The notes under the pieces were generated by a model that was given only the letters and a program-made list of their open reading frames with translations, searched no databases and had not been told where the DNA came from. 64,000 nt of DNA, taken from assembly GCA_002989075.1 (NCBI GenBank), contig PSQN01000013.1, positions 778,379-842,378 on the forward strand, in the 5' to 3' direction. The first letter of the stretch is position 1. The number at the start of each line of letters is the position of its first letter. Shown piece after piece: positions 12,401 to 21,319 of the stretch. The DNA comes from Arthonia radiata. Its lineage: Eukaryota > Ascomycota > Arthoniomycetes > Arthoniales > Arthoniaceae. Position numbers and translations under genes: made by a program.

Positions 12401-13728
12401 TCATTAATCTATTGGCGTTCTGGCGACGGCCACCCGAACGAGGAACAAGAAGCAAGCGTCTTGACGAACCTCTTTGTACGCTTCGTGAATCTCGTCTCGT
12501 GATGACAGCCACGCTGGAGCTATAGAGCCTCTGCTCAGGTTAAGCGCCTTGTGAGATTAGCTCGAGAACGCCCAGTATCTGCTGCTTGTTGCTCTGACAC
12601 TGCCATAGTCGTTCTGTATTGGGATCACCGGGCCCCAGCTCGTAGCCGTGGCCCGTGGTGCTCCAGCAGTTTTGGAAGTCTTTGAACCACCTGTGCGACG
12701 CCTTGTGAAGACGACTGCATATACTTGGTTGAATGACGCTGTGTGGACCCTTCTTGGATTACGTCTTTGGACCATGCGCTTTGGGTTTGCCGAGATCTTC
12801 GTCAGATAGTGGCATGGTGCATCAGCTGCATTGACATTCCTCATAGTGAACACATCCCATTCCAACCACTGGATGTAGCGGCTGGGCTCTGTGCATGGGT
12901 CAGGGTCGGAAGGTTTAGTTCAAAGTGAATGATTCACTCGTTAACTTTTTCGAGTAGTCAATGATCCACGAAGGGTCGTCGTTGTCCATGGTGTCAGCAC
13001 ACACGATCAACAAGACAAGATCGTCTTGTTGATAAGACAGCTCGCATTGACATCTCACAGAGACCTCTCGGCAGAGCATATGAGCCGTCACTCATATCGC
13101 TTGTTCGCCGCTGTTGCGAGGCTGACGGCCCTTTCCACGTAATGAGCCTGGACTTGAAGCTAACGATTTGTGCGTCGTCCGCTCAGGTCGCAAAGAGCGC
13201 CAAGCTTGGGGATCCGCAACCGGTAGTGATCGTTGATAAACACCACCATGAAAAGTCTAGAGAAGAAGTCATTTGGGCACCGTCTCTGGCATTATGCATC
13301 ACGACGGTTGGATGTGTACTCATTGCCTGCGTTTGTAAGGGCCGCATCTTGCATCAACAGCTAAGCGTAAAATCTCGTCATTCCATTGAGCCACGTTGGC
13401 ATTACAACGAGAAGCCAGGAAGCTCTTGCCGGAAGGCACTTCAGTTGTGGCAGGAGCAAGATAGGCACTCACCAACTCTTCTAGCGACCAATTGGGGTAG
13501 TCGCGACGTCGAACATGGAGACCGAACATCGGCCGCTGTTCATGTTCTCTTACCTCGTCTCTCACTTCAAGAGACTCATCCCAGCACTTGCTGCATTGCA
13601 CACATTCTTTGCACGCCTTCTACTCAATCTCAACATCTCATCTCTTGCTGCTCATCAAGCACACAACCCATTCCGCGATTCGACCACACAAACAAACCTT
13701 GACAGTGCCTTGCACGCCTCTTCTCAAG
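12401..13728. other. No convincing gene
   Basis: Open frames of 60-190 codons overlap here in several phases with no recognisable domain. A perfect inverted repeat lies at 13006-13033. The last 100 bases are CA-rich and probably the leader of the gene at 13729. Confidence 0.45.
13006..13033. repeat. Perfect short inverted repeat
   Basis: Arms ATCAACAAGAC (13006-13016) and GTCTTGTTGAT (13023-13033) around six bases. It can form an 11-base-pair stem. It has no clear gene next to it and no poly-T, so a role is not claimed. Confidence 0.8.
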
Positions 13729-14087
13729 ATGCTGGCGGTGTCACTCTTCTTCTCTGCTACCGTGCTAGCCGTGCCGGAGATTGTTCACGGGTTGTCCACT
13801 CCAGTATCCGCACCTAATCTCCGATGAAAATGTCTGACTCCTCGCAGACGGATGCAACTGCGATCTCCTGGAAACCTGTCTCTCCAAACAATGTCTTTCC
13901 GACAATGGCTGCGCAGAAAACTCAGTGGGCTACAATCAATGCACGGTAAGTGAATTGATGATAACAATGATAGCTCTGGTTGACAATTCCCAGGCGAACA
14001 AATACTGCCTTGTTGTGGGCGGACCTTGTCACGAGACTGGGAACGAATGACGGCAACAATCCGCTGCAAACCTGTGTAGTGAACTAG
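13729..14087 (+). CDS. Candidate small secreted protein; a cysteine-rich frame overlaps
   Basis: The ATG at 13729 opens a typical signal peptide (LAVSLFFSATVLAV). Two canonical introns (13804-13847 with branch CTGAC; 13946-13993) join three exons into an 88-residue frame ending at 14087, with one Cys. In another frame the same exons 2 and 3 read as a peptide with eight cysteines (GCNCDLLETC, KQC, NGC, NQC, KYC, GPC) ending at 14050, the pattern of a fungal secreted effector. No phase-1 donor in exon 1 connects the signal peptide to that frame. Either reading could be the real one; a sequence or assembly error or allele difference in exon 1 would also explain it. Confidence 0.45.
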
Positions 14088-14867
14088 CAGTCCCTTGAAT
14101 ACGATTGTTGATGCTCTGTTGAACGTCGTCCCTTTGATGAATGTGCGCATCAAATTCAATGCCCGAGCGCGGAAAAGTTCCTCCGATGTGAGCCGGCCAA
14201 TCGTATCTCCGAGATGTTTGTCCGTCCGGACCGCCCTGACGTCCTCCCCTCGCGCTGACCCGCCCGCTATTATGCCAGCATCATTATTGCCTTCATGCAT
14301 GCTATCCTCACACGCGTATCCCAAAAGGGCTTTGCATCTTTGATCTTGCAAGAGTTGGATGCCGACTCAGGTGGCCCATGGCCCCGCACCATCGCACTTC
14401 CTTCGCATGAAGCACCTCAACCCGCATCGAGCATGAATCCACCAGCCCGCATCCCTACTCCAAATATTACTCCGTCGCTCGCGCCCCACTTCCACAAGAG
14501 GTCAGAAGTGCTGTAGATACAAAGCAGTAAGCCAGTGACCCGCATCGCTGTGAGGCGGCGAGACGTCACGAGTGTGCCGCATGTCGGAGGAATTTGGTGG
14601 ATGCCAAACTCCACCTCCGTGGATATAGGTGGCATCCGTGGGATTATCAATTACCTGTCCACGACCTCTATTAGACGTGTGAGGTCATTTACGGATCTCC
14701 AGTGTCCATAAACATCGTCCGACGCGCAACATGAAATAGCTGTAAGCCATCATACTTAAGAAGCAAGATCAACCTTACGGAACATACTTCGTAAAGCGTG
14801 CAACCCTTCAGATCGCCTTCGATATCTACCAGCTGTCCTACGAGATCCTACTTATACGCAGACAACA
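14088..14867. other. No convincing gene
   Basis: Only short frames. A minus-strand frame (13785-14351) overlaps the secreted-protein candidate and was not accepted. The 100 bases before 14868 look like a 5' leader. Confidence 0.45.
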
Positions 14868-15773
14868 ATGCAATTCACTCCACTCCTCTCCCACCTCGAC
14901 TCACCCACACGCCATCCCTCAAAAGTCGCACTCAAGCCCTCCATCCTCATCCACAACTGGATCCGCGACGTCCTCACCATCCAATCCTGGCTCCTCGTCG
15001 GCGCCGCCCTCCAATGCTTCCTCTGCACCCTTCCCATCCGTCCAACCTTCCAATTCGGGCCCTGTCTCGTCGTCCTCGCCCTCAAACTCGCTGACAATCT
15101 CCTCGTCATCGCCGGCCTCAAAGCCAATCCCTTCATGGCCGGCGTCATCCCCGGCAGGCACACCGCCGTCCTCCCTAACCCCGACGACTCCTTCACCCGC
15201 GCTGACGACGCACCCCCTGGCGGCGGCCAAATCGCCGTTATGATCCTCAGCTTTCGCTCGAACCACCCGCTTGGCAACTTCGCGCCTGGCATCGCCGACA
15301 TGAATGGCTTCGCGCAAAAGATGCTGGAGGATCTGGACGCCAACGCTGAAAAGCACGGCTACCTGGGCGCTCAGAACTGGACGAACGCGGATGAGCGCAC
15401 GACGTCTTCCCAGCGGATGCTGCTGATGTACTTTCGCGACTTGGATCGGGTGCATAAGTTCGCGCATAGTCCGGTGCATATGGATGGCTGGAACTGGTGG
15501 GCGCGCACGACGAAGAAGTATCCCCATATCGGGATCAGTCATGAGGCGTATGAGACGCCCGCTGGGCGGTGGGAGACCGTGTATGATGATTATCAACCGA
15601 GTGGGTTGGGGCTGGGGAGTGTGCCGGTGAAGAAGGAAGGAGGTACGGAGTGGACTAGCATGGTGGTGGATGCTAACAAAGGGCGGATGCGGACGCATAT
15701 GGGGCGATTAGGAGTGGGGAGCGGTGGGGAGAATGGGAAGATTTATGGGGATGGAGAGGTTGTGGATACTTGA
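14868..15773 (+). CDS. DUF4188-family (monooxygenase-like) protein
   Basis: A single exon of 301 residues. The N-terminal part (about 30-95) has hydrophobic segments (WLLVGAALQCFLC, CLVVLALKLADNLLVIAG). The rest fits the DUF4188 fold, a dimeric alpha-beta-barrel-like domain seen in fungal proteins annotated as monooxygenase-like or related to phenylacetaldoxime dehydratase: AVMILSFRSNHPLG, LLMYFRDLDRVHKFAHSP and HIGISHEAYETPAGRWETVY. It probably sits at a membrane; the substrate is unknown. The 3' end faces the molybdopterin synthase gene with a gap of about 40 bases. The family call is from memory of its motifs. Confidence 0.7.
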   Translation: MQFTPLLSHLDSPTRHPSKVALKPSILIHNWIRDVLTIQSWLLVGAALQCFLCTLPIRPTFQFGPCLVVLALKLADNLLVIAGLKANPFMAGVIPGRHTAVLPNPDDSFTRADDAPPGGGQIAVMILSFRSNHPLGNFAPGIADMNGFAQKMLEDLDANAEKHGYLGAQNWTNADERTTSSQRMLLMYFRDLDRVHKFAHSPVHMDGWNWWARTTKKYPHIGISHEAYETPAGRWETVYDDYQPSGLGLGSVPVKKEGGTEWTSMVVDANKGRMRTHMGRLGVGSGGENGKIYGDGEVVDT

Positions 15774-15815
15774 TCTTTGGTTGTTGGGTAAATCGATTGA
15801 GTCCTGTCTGCAAAG

Positions 15816-17063
15816 TTATTGCGGTACTTCACTTCCAACTTGAGCAGTCTCGGTACTCTGTTGCTGCTCTTCGTTGGCGCTCTCCTCCTCACTGCTGTTG
15901 TCATCGCCGTCGGCATCTTCCTCCGTCTCTCCACTCTGCTCGCCCTCCTGCTGTTCTCGCTCCGCTCGTAGTCGATTGTCAGTGACGTTGCTCCGCCAGA
16001 CCGCGTCGCCGGGCTCGCCGTCTCCAGCATTCCCGAAGACTTCCCACTTCCAGATCTCGACCCGCTTCTTCACCTCTTCCAGTGCCCATTCGCCAGCCCG
16101 CCACACCTCTTGCCTGTGACCTGCGCTGACGCATATCACCACGCTCTCTTCCCCGACCGGTACGGTGCCGAGACGGTGCGTGATCGCTATGCGCTCGAGG
16201 TGGTAGGTCGAGTGGATCTGCTCGGCGATAGCTTGGAGAGTCTTCATGGCAAGCGGGACGTACGACGTGTACGTGAGGGAAGCAACAGGTAGTGACGCCG
16301 GATGCGAAGGCGCGCTCGACGCTTGCTGCTGTGTCGTACCATTATGTCCACCTCCACCACCCGCCTGTTCATGCTGTCCACCCTCAATCGCATACGCATT
16401 CCCCATCCCCTTCTCCCCACCCCTCTCCACAAACGCCCCCTCCGGCACACTATTATCCCGCGTACACCCACTAAACACCACCACCGCCCCGGCCTTCCCA
16501 CTCTTACACCCCGCATACATCCCCGCCACATCAATCCCCTCATACGTCAACCCCACCCTGCACCTCCCATCCCCACTGCTCCACGCCATCCGATCCCACT
16601 CCTCCTCCTTATTCCCCCGTCCCTCCCTCTGCTCCTTAACCATCACCCTCTTTTTCCGCGTCTTCTCCAAGCGCCGCAACGGCACACACGCAGCCCTACT
16701 ATCCGCAGTCCCCAAGTCGTGACTATGCGCCTTCCCCCGTCTCTCGTAATAGTAGTTGCCGTCTGCCAATTCCACTTCCAGCATCGACGCCGGGCAGGGC
16801 ACCCGTTCGTGGATCGGGCGGTTGCGCTGGCGCTCGAGCGGGATCGGGTAGGAGGAGGAGGTCTTGTCGACGCGGCGGGATTTGTGGGCCGCGCGGCAGA
16901 CGTAGACGCGGCCGCGGGGGGAGCGGTGTTTGTAGCGCCAGAGGTTGTTGACGTATTTGAAGAGGACGTAGCGTTGGGTGGGGTTGAGGAGGAGCGGGGT
17001 GTTGAGGGTGAAGAAGCGCGTGCGCCAGGTGGGGATGGTGGCGGAACGTTGGAGGGTGTCCAT
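15816..17063 (-). CDS. cnxH: Molybdopterin synthase catalytic subunit (MoaE/CnxH) with FLYWCH-like N-terminal extension
   Basis: A single exon of 415 residues, about twice the usual length. The MoaE domain spans about 168-360: VGLTYEGIDVAGMY, AGAVVVFSGCTRDN, LERIAITHRLGTVPVGE and VKKRVEIWKWE. Lys332 and Lys339 match the two catalytic lysines of E. coli MoaE (119 and 126). With the small subunit it adds sulfur to precursor Z to make molybdopterin. Two features are odd. Residues 205-262 are a low-complexity insert inside the domain. Residues 1-115 are an extra module with aromatic residues (NNLWRYKHRSPRGRVYVCR) and a Cys56, Cys90, His113-x-His115 set, like a FLYWCH zinc finger. An acidic Gln/Glu-rich tail ends the protein. 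The start is the first ATG; a shorter internal start is possible but no methionine lies just before the MoaE domain except near 160. Confidence 0.85.
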   Translation of the reverse strand: MDTLQRSATIPTWRTRFFTLNTPLLLNPTQRYVLFKYVNNLWRYKHRSPRGRVYVCRAAHKSRRVDKTSSSYPIPLERQRNRPIHERVPCPASMLEVELADGNYYYERRGKAHSHDLGTADSRAACVPLRRLEKTRKKRVMVKEQREGRGNKEEEWDRMAWSSGDGRCRVGLTYEGIDVAGMYAGCKSGKAGAVVVFSGCTRDNSVPEGAFVERGGEKGMGNAYAIEGGQHEQAGGGGGHNGTTQQQASSAPSHPASLPVASLTYTSYVPLAMKTLQAIAEQIHSTYHLERIAITHRLGTVPVGEESVVICVSAGHRQEVWRAGEWALEEVKKRVEIWKWEVFGNAGDGEPGDAVWRSNVTDNRLRAEREQQEGEQSGETEEDADGDDNSSEEESANEEQQQSTETAQVGSEVPQ

Positions 17064-17409
17064 TGGGTTGGGGTTGCTAGGGGAGGTGGAGGTGAGGTGT
17101 GGTTGGTGGGGCAGTTTTGGGGGTTGTGTTAGATGGGGGTGGAGAAGTGCATTTCGTATCAGGAGTTCGCAATCTAGGTAGATGAGAGGATTGGAGGTGT
17201 TTTGTGGGTGGTGGTTAAGGAGGACGAGATGAAAATTTGGGACGAGAGTTCGCTGCGCTCAGGAGAAGCTGAGGCATGCGCAGCCGATGCAGAATTACCT
17301 CTGTGCTATTCATTTGAGGACGATTATTCCATTATCGTACAGATATCGTACAATTTTTTCCACACCCAATGCTTCACACACGCCCACCACGAACCATCAG
17401 CACCCCCCA
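17064..17409. other. Promoter-sized spacer for the molybdopterin synthase gene
   Basis: 346 bases between the two minus-strand genes. GT-rich then AT-mixed, no gene seen. Confidence 0.5.
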
Positions 17410-18117
17410 TCACTCCTCCCTCTCCCTCCTCAACCGTTCCATCATTTTCTCCTTGTCCTCCTTCCTCGTCACCAACACATTAACGATATACTCCTCAAGT
17501 TCATCCTGCACCTCCTGCTCAGTCCTCGGCGTCCCATCCGCAAACTGCGGGCCCCTCACCGCCCTGCGCAACTCATCCATACTCCTGATATCCCACCTCC
17601 ACAACGCGCCGCCAATGCCCACCGTACCCCATGATAGCACATTGAGCGTCGCCAACGACAGCGCCTCTACAGCCATAACCATAGACGAGCTCCGCAGCTC
17701 CTCGGCGGCGGGCACAGCTTCCGCAGACGCATTCGGCGCGCCATGTGAAGCAGCTTGCGCGGACTCAGTCGCAGCGGACGCGTAGCCCGGCGCTGCTGTG
17801 CTTTGTCCAGCTTGCGAAGTGGTGGGCGTGGACGTCTGCCCCTTGCTGAGCACGGAGTCACTGGCGGACTGTCGCGCTTGGATCGCGGGGTTTACGGGGG
17901 CTCGTCGTGGTGTGAGGTTTTGGATCTCGGGAAATTGGAGGCGCCGTCGTGCGAGGGCGCGGCGGGTGGAGAAGGCGGCGAAGGAGGCGGAGAGGAGGCC
18001 CGCGAAGAAGAGCTTGGGACCGGGTTGTTGGTGGAGGGGAAGTTGGGCGCGGGGGGCGTGGGCTTCGTCGGGGGATGAGGAGGAGGGTGGAGGTGTGCTA
18101 GTGGGAGACAAGGCCAT
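17410..18117 (-). CDS. AIM11: Aim11-like mitochondrial membrane protein
   Basis: A single exon of 235 residues. Two hydrophobic helices fit Aim11 (altered inheritance of mitochondria protein 11): KLFFAGLLSASFAAF followed by STRRALARRR, and ALSLATLNVLSWGTVGIGGA followed by LWRWDIRSMDELRRAVRG. Between them is a Ser/Ala/Thr/Gln-rich linker of some 90 residues, longer than in yeast. The charged C-terminus (EDKEKMMERLRREREE) is a likely coiled coil. In yeast, loss affects inheritance of mitochondrial DNA; the molecular role is not known. The start is the first ATG, giving a Pro/Ser-rich N-terminus before the first helix. Confidence 0.85.
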   Translation of the reverse strand: MALSPTSTPPPSSSSPDEAHAPRAQLPLHQQPGPKLFFAGLLSASFAAFSTRRALARRRLQFPEIQNLTPRRAPVNPAIQARQSASDSVLSKGQTSTPTTSQAGQSTAAPGYASAATESAQAASHGAPNASAEAVPAAEELRSSSMVMAVEALSLATLNVLSWGTVGIGGALWRWDIRSMDELRRAVRGPQFADGTPRTEQEVQDELEEYIVNVLVTRKEDKEKMMERLRREREE

Positions 18118-18414
18118 GGTATAGCTTGTGTACGATTGGACTTTTATGAATGATTTGTATCAACGTATTCTCGAACATTTTAAGATCTGGATTGACGTGC
18201 ATCTGAAGCATTGGGAAGCAAGCGAGGAAAATTCGTGACATTCCCATACCCGGATGCGATGTGAAGATAATTGCTACAAAAGTCTGCTACGGCACCACCA
18301 TTGCCAGATCGAAAACTGGCACCTGGCACTACTTTCATCTTCTCATTATTCTCCACCTAGACACGCTACCAAGTCCGCTACTCGGATACCAGCGTCCGGA
18401 GTATTACATGCACA

Positions 18415-19179
18415 TCAATTGACGAACCCCACCGTCAGCGGACCCTTCTCAATATCGAGGTTCGTCGAGATTTTCATGTCGCGTAGCTGCGTCGGACGCT
18501 GCTCCCAGCCGTAACGCCTCGAGACGCGATGTCCTTCATGACCAACTTCCGCTCTGATGAAGGTGATGGATTCGAGAAGGTGCTCGGGATCACGCTTGCT
18601 CAGTCGTGCGATGAGATTGGCTGCAGCGCTGGTGATGGCTGCAGTGAAGACTATAGAGTAGCCGTTCAGAGCTTCGAAGAAGATAGTCTCTCCGGCTTCT
18701 TTGATGCTGTCGCAGAGCAACAACTTTTGAAGGTCGCCGCCGCCTTGGCCTTGAATCACTATGACGTAGGTGAGACGGTCGTGTGAAAGGGCCTCGCGCT
18801 CAGCCATCTTTCCAATAGGCAAAGCTGCTCCTAGGCGGACCATCGGGATCTCGACACGAGTGTCTGCCCTCTCACCTTCTATCAACGTCTCGCCCCGTGA
18901 TGACATTCCCGCAGAGAACCACTCGTTGAATCTGCCATATTTGAGAAGCGACATCATATTGTGGCAGTCTCGGTTGACCGTAGAGCTTGGCTGAAAGTAT
19001 ATCTTCCGCTCTAAGGTCGAGAGCGATCCGATCTCTGTGTCGTGATCGCCTCTATGAGTGACATGACCTCGACCGGATCCAGAAGGATCTTCAACAGGCG
19101 AGAGATCAGCCAGCTCTGTCTCAGAAACGTCGGCATGGTCAACAAGTTGCGCTGCTGTTTGAAAGATGTGGAGGGACAT
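18415..19179 (-). CDS. Hypothetical protein, no family recognised
   Basis: An open frame of 254 residues from the ATG at 19179. The same frame stays open for about 40 more codons upstream (to about 19305) after a possible acceptor TTGTTCAG, so the true N-terminus may be longer and spliced. The composition is that of a soluble protein; the C-terminal part has LTYVIVIQGQGGGDLQKLL and FTAAITSAAANLIARLSKRD. No signal peptide or membrane helix is clear. Opposite-strand frames cover the same DNA, but this is the longest and reads most like protein. Confidence 0.5.
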   Translation of the reverse strand: MSLHIFQTAAQLVDHADVSETELADLSPVEDPSGSGRGHVTHRGDHDTEIGSLSTLERKIYFQPSSTVNRDCHNMMSLLKYGRFNEWFSAGMSSRGETLIEGERADTRVEIPMVRLGAALPIGKMAEREALSHDRLTYVIVIQGQGGGDLQKLLLCDSIKEAGETIFFEALNGYSIVFTAAITSAAANLIARLSKRDPEHLLESITFIRAEVGHEGHRVSRRYGWEQRPTQLRDMKISTNLDIEKGPLTVGFVN

Positions 19180-19764
19180 CTCGAAGTCTTCAATATCGAT
19201 TTTGGCAGAGGAGCTGAAGCTGTAATGAACACGAAGTCGAGCAGCAACATCAGAAAAAGCATGGCGTTTTATATCTACAGCTGTCTGATGCTGAACAAAG
19301 TTTCATGTTGTCCAGCGCTCGATCGCAGGCTCCGGATGGCGCCAAATTTCGTGCGCAGTCTTGCCTCATTGGAGAAAATGCGGGAAGAGAAGAGTACTGC
19401 GCCGTCTACGTATGGGGCATGTAAGCTTTGCATGAGGTATGAGAACATGATTTGCACAAATCTGGGAAGTCCGCAGTGGCTGCATGAAGAGTGCGCTCAA
19501 TCTGTTGTGGTTCGCCTCGCACATGTGTCGCCAATCAGCCTGATCGCGACTATCGACTCAGCGATTGGACGAGAGCTGGGAAATGCACCCACGTATCCTA
19601 AATCAGTAGGCAACTTGCATGCAGTAATCGGCAAGGTGCAGCTGCTTCTAGCACACTGACTCTCGATTGGCTGAAAATAGGGAAGTCATGCAAAGCTGCC
19701 TACATAGCTCCTTGCCTAGAGGTCTCAGGCAAGCAGCCCACCAGTCTAATGTGGGCGCGACGGC
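19180..19764. other. Spacer, possible 5' exon of the minus-strand gene
   Basis: A minus-strand open frame at 19275-19457 could hold an upstream exon of the gene at 18415-19179. The plus-strand frame across 19042-19659 has no family features. Nothing is firmly supported. Confidence 0.35.
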
Positions 19765-19770
19765 TATAAA
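19765..19770 (+). promoter_or_regulatory. TATA box upstream of the C2H2-type gene
   Basis: TATAAA in a GC-rich setting, followed by a CA/TC-rich leader-like stretch (19780-19830). It sits about 145 bases before the open coding frame on the same strand. Confidence 0.5.
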
Positions 19771-19913
19771 GAGCTAGACACCCACAACTTTCAACCTCAT
19801 ACGTCCACATCATTCATCTGAGCCGTCTTATTACGACCGGTAATCGTCTCTCTCCTCCAACTTCAACGCCAGCGTGCGGCCCCTTCGAAACGTCGTCGGG
19901 GCCCGCTGGCTAA

Positions 19914-20586
19914 GCGCCTCCCATCTCAGATGGCCAGAACTCGAATCAATGCCTCGATGACCCCGTACACGCGAGCGGGGCTTTCGAATATTGGTCTCGA
20001 AATTATCACCTCGACCCAACTTACTTTGATCCTGAAGGGATCTTTCGCAACTTCCACACCACACGGCAGGCACCTACATCGCCAATCGCTTATCGGCGGG
20101 AAGCAAGTAGGTTATCGCCGGTGTTGACCCAGCGTGGCCTGTCTCCACAGACGCAAAGCTCATCGATGTCTTCAACACGAGCATCTCAAGCGCCTGCGCC
20201 TTCAGTGACCAGTTTAAGCGGCCATGACTCCACACCAGCTTCCTACGTCGATGAATGCTCTCCTACTACGCAGGAGTCATCCAGCCGTCAAAGGTAGACA
20301 AACGCCGTGACCAGCTAAGACCCTTGCAAGAAACATTGCTGACTAATCTGCAAGCCTCACGAGATCAGCCGCACATCGACCGACGTATCGCTCAAAGCAG
20401 AAAGTCCAATGCCCAGTAAGGACATGCAAATGTCGTCCAATGGCATTCCACCATGTTCATGGACACATTCGAGACAAGCATCCGACTTTCTTCCGTCCAG
20501 TCGACGGACGTGGCGAGGACTGGCTTAAGAGAGTTCTGAAGCTATGGCGCGAGAGCGATTTTGAAGACCACTCAGTGTTTTATTGA
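19914..20586 (+). CDS. C2H2-type zinc-finger protein, two exons, 5' end unresolved
   Basis: A frame open from 19914 to 20293 joins a second exon 20355-20586 through a canonical intron (GTAGAC, branch GCTGACTAAT, CTGCAAG), giving about 203 residues. Exon 1 has an aromatic region (FEYWSRNYHLDPTYFDPEG) and then a Ser/Thr/Pro/Gln-rich part. Exon 2 has one finger with spacing C-x4-C-x12-H-x4-H (CPVRTC ... HIRDKH), followed by FFRPVDGRGEDWLKRVLKLW. The only in-frame ATG in exon 1 is at about 20166, which would drop the aromatic region. A stop precedes 19914, so an upstream exon is missing, or the gene is 5' truncated. A DNA-binding role is an inference from the finger. Confidence 0.5.
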
Positions 20587-20659
20587 GCGCGAACCTTGCG
20601 TACCAACCTGGAAGTGCGGATAGATCTCTTCAGATCCAAGTGAACAAACGCAGTCGACC

Positions 20660-20800
20660 CGAGCAACCTTGCATCCCCCAGCAGAGGGAGGCCGACAGAG
20701 CCCTCCCCGGGTTCCAAGGCAACTTCTCAGGCCTGGTCGCGTGTGGAACCCGGGAAGGACTCTGCCGGCCTCCTTGTGCTGGTAGATGCCATGTTGCTCG
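20660..20800. repeat. Large imperfect hairpin (56-base arms)
   Basis: Bases 20660-20715 and the reverse complement of 20745-20800 match at about 47 of 56 positions by eye, around a 29-base loop. Both arms end in CCGGGTTCC at the loop side and start CGAGCAAC at the outer side. Weaker pairing seems to continue outward to about 20640 and 20820. It may be a fold-back mobile-element remnant or a structured RNA; no gene covers it. Confidence 0.8.
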
Positions 20801-21319
20801 CCAGTCGTCTGTTCCGAACATTCTGAGTTCTTGCTAGCCTTTTTCGCTGCTTGTTCATGCACATGACTTCCAACTCGCGCTGCGTTCAGACTCACACCAG
20901 AGAAAAAGACTAACATCATGACACTTCATCGGGGTGAAGTAAAAACATGCTTCGATGAGCGACGTCTTTTCTGAGTTGCCCATCGCGGTTCCTTCGCTGA
21001 TACAACAGTCAGCAGGGAAGTACAGTTTGTGTTTTCACGGCTCATTAACCTTGTCGTAGAGTACCGTTACTCGATGCTTGCTTTCTCGGGCCAAGACTCA
21101 GTTCACGAAGAGATAAAACGCTGTGCGTACATGTGACAATCAAGGGGGTCATTTCTCCATCAGGGTTGCAGCTTGCTGAATGCAAAGCATACGTAAGAAA
21201 CGGATTGATGCCGCAGCGAGTATTAGATGGCTGTCAAAGGTTTTCTGCATCTACATTCATGAATGTAAGAGTACGCTCAGCTATGCACATGCACCTGAAG
21301 GTCGCAATCCTTCGACCCA
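20801..21319. other. Spacer between the hairpin and carB
   Basis: No gene seen. The right part should hold the 3' untranslated region of carB. Confidence 0.5.

Noticed and set aside
13785-14351. 188-codon minus-strand open frame
   Set aside because: Overlaps the secreted-protein candidate; no recognised domain or promoter.
14919-15698. 259-codon minus-strand open frame opposite the DUF4188-like gene
   Set aside because: Shadow of a GC-biased third-position gene; no family features, and the plus-strand frame has clear motifs.
16302-17132. 276-codon plus-strand open frame opposite the MoaE gene
   Set aside because: Low-complexity Arg/Pro/His text; the minus strand encodes a recognised enzyme.
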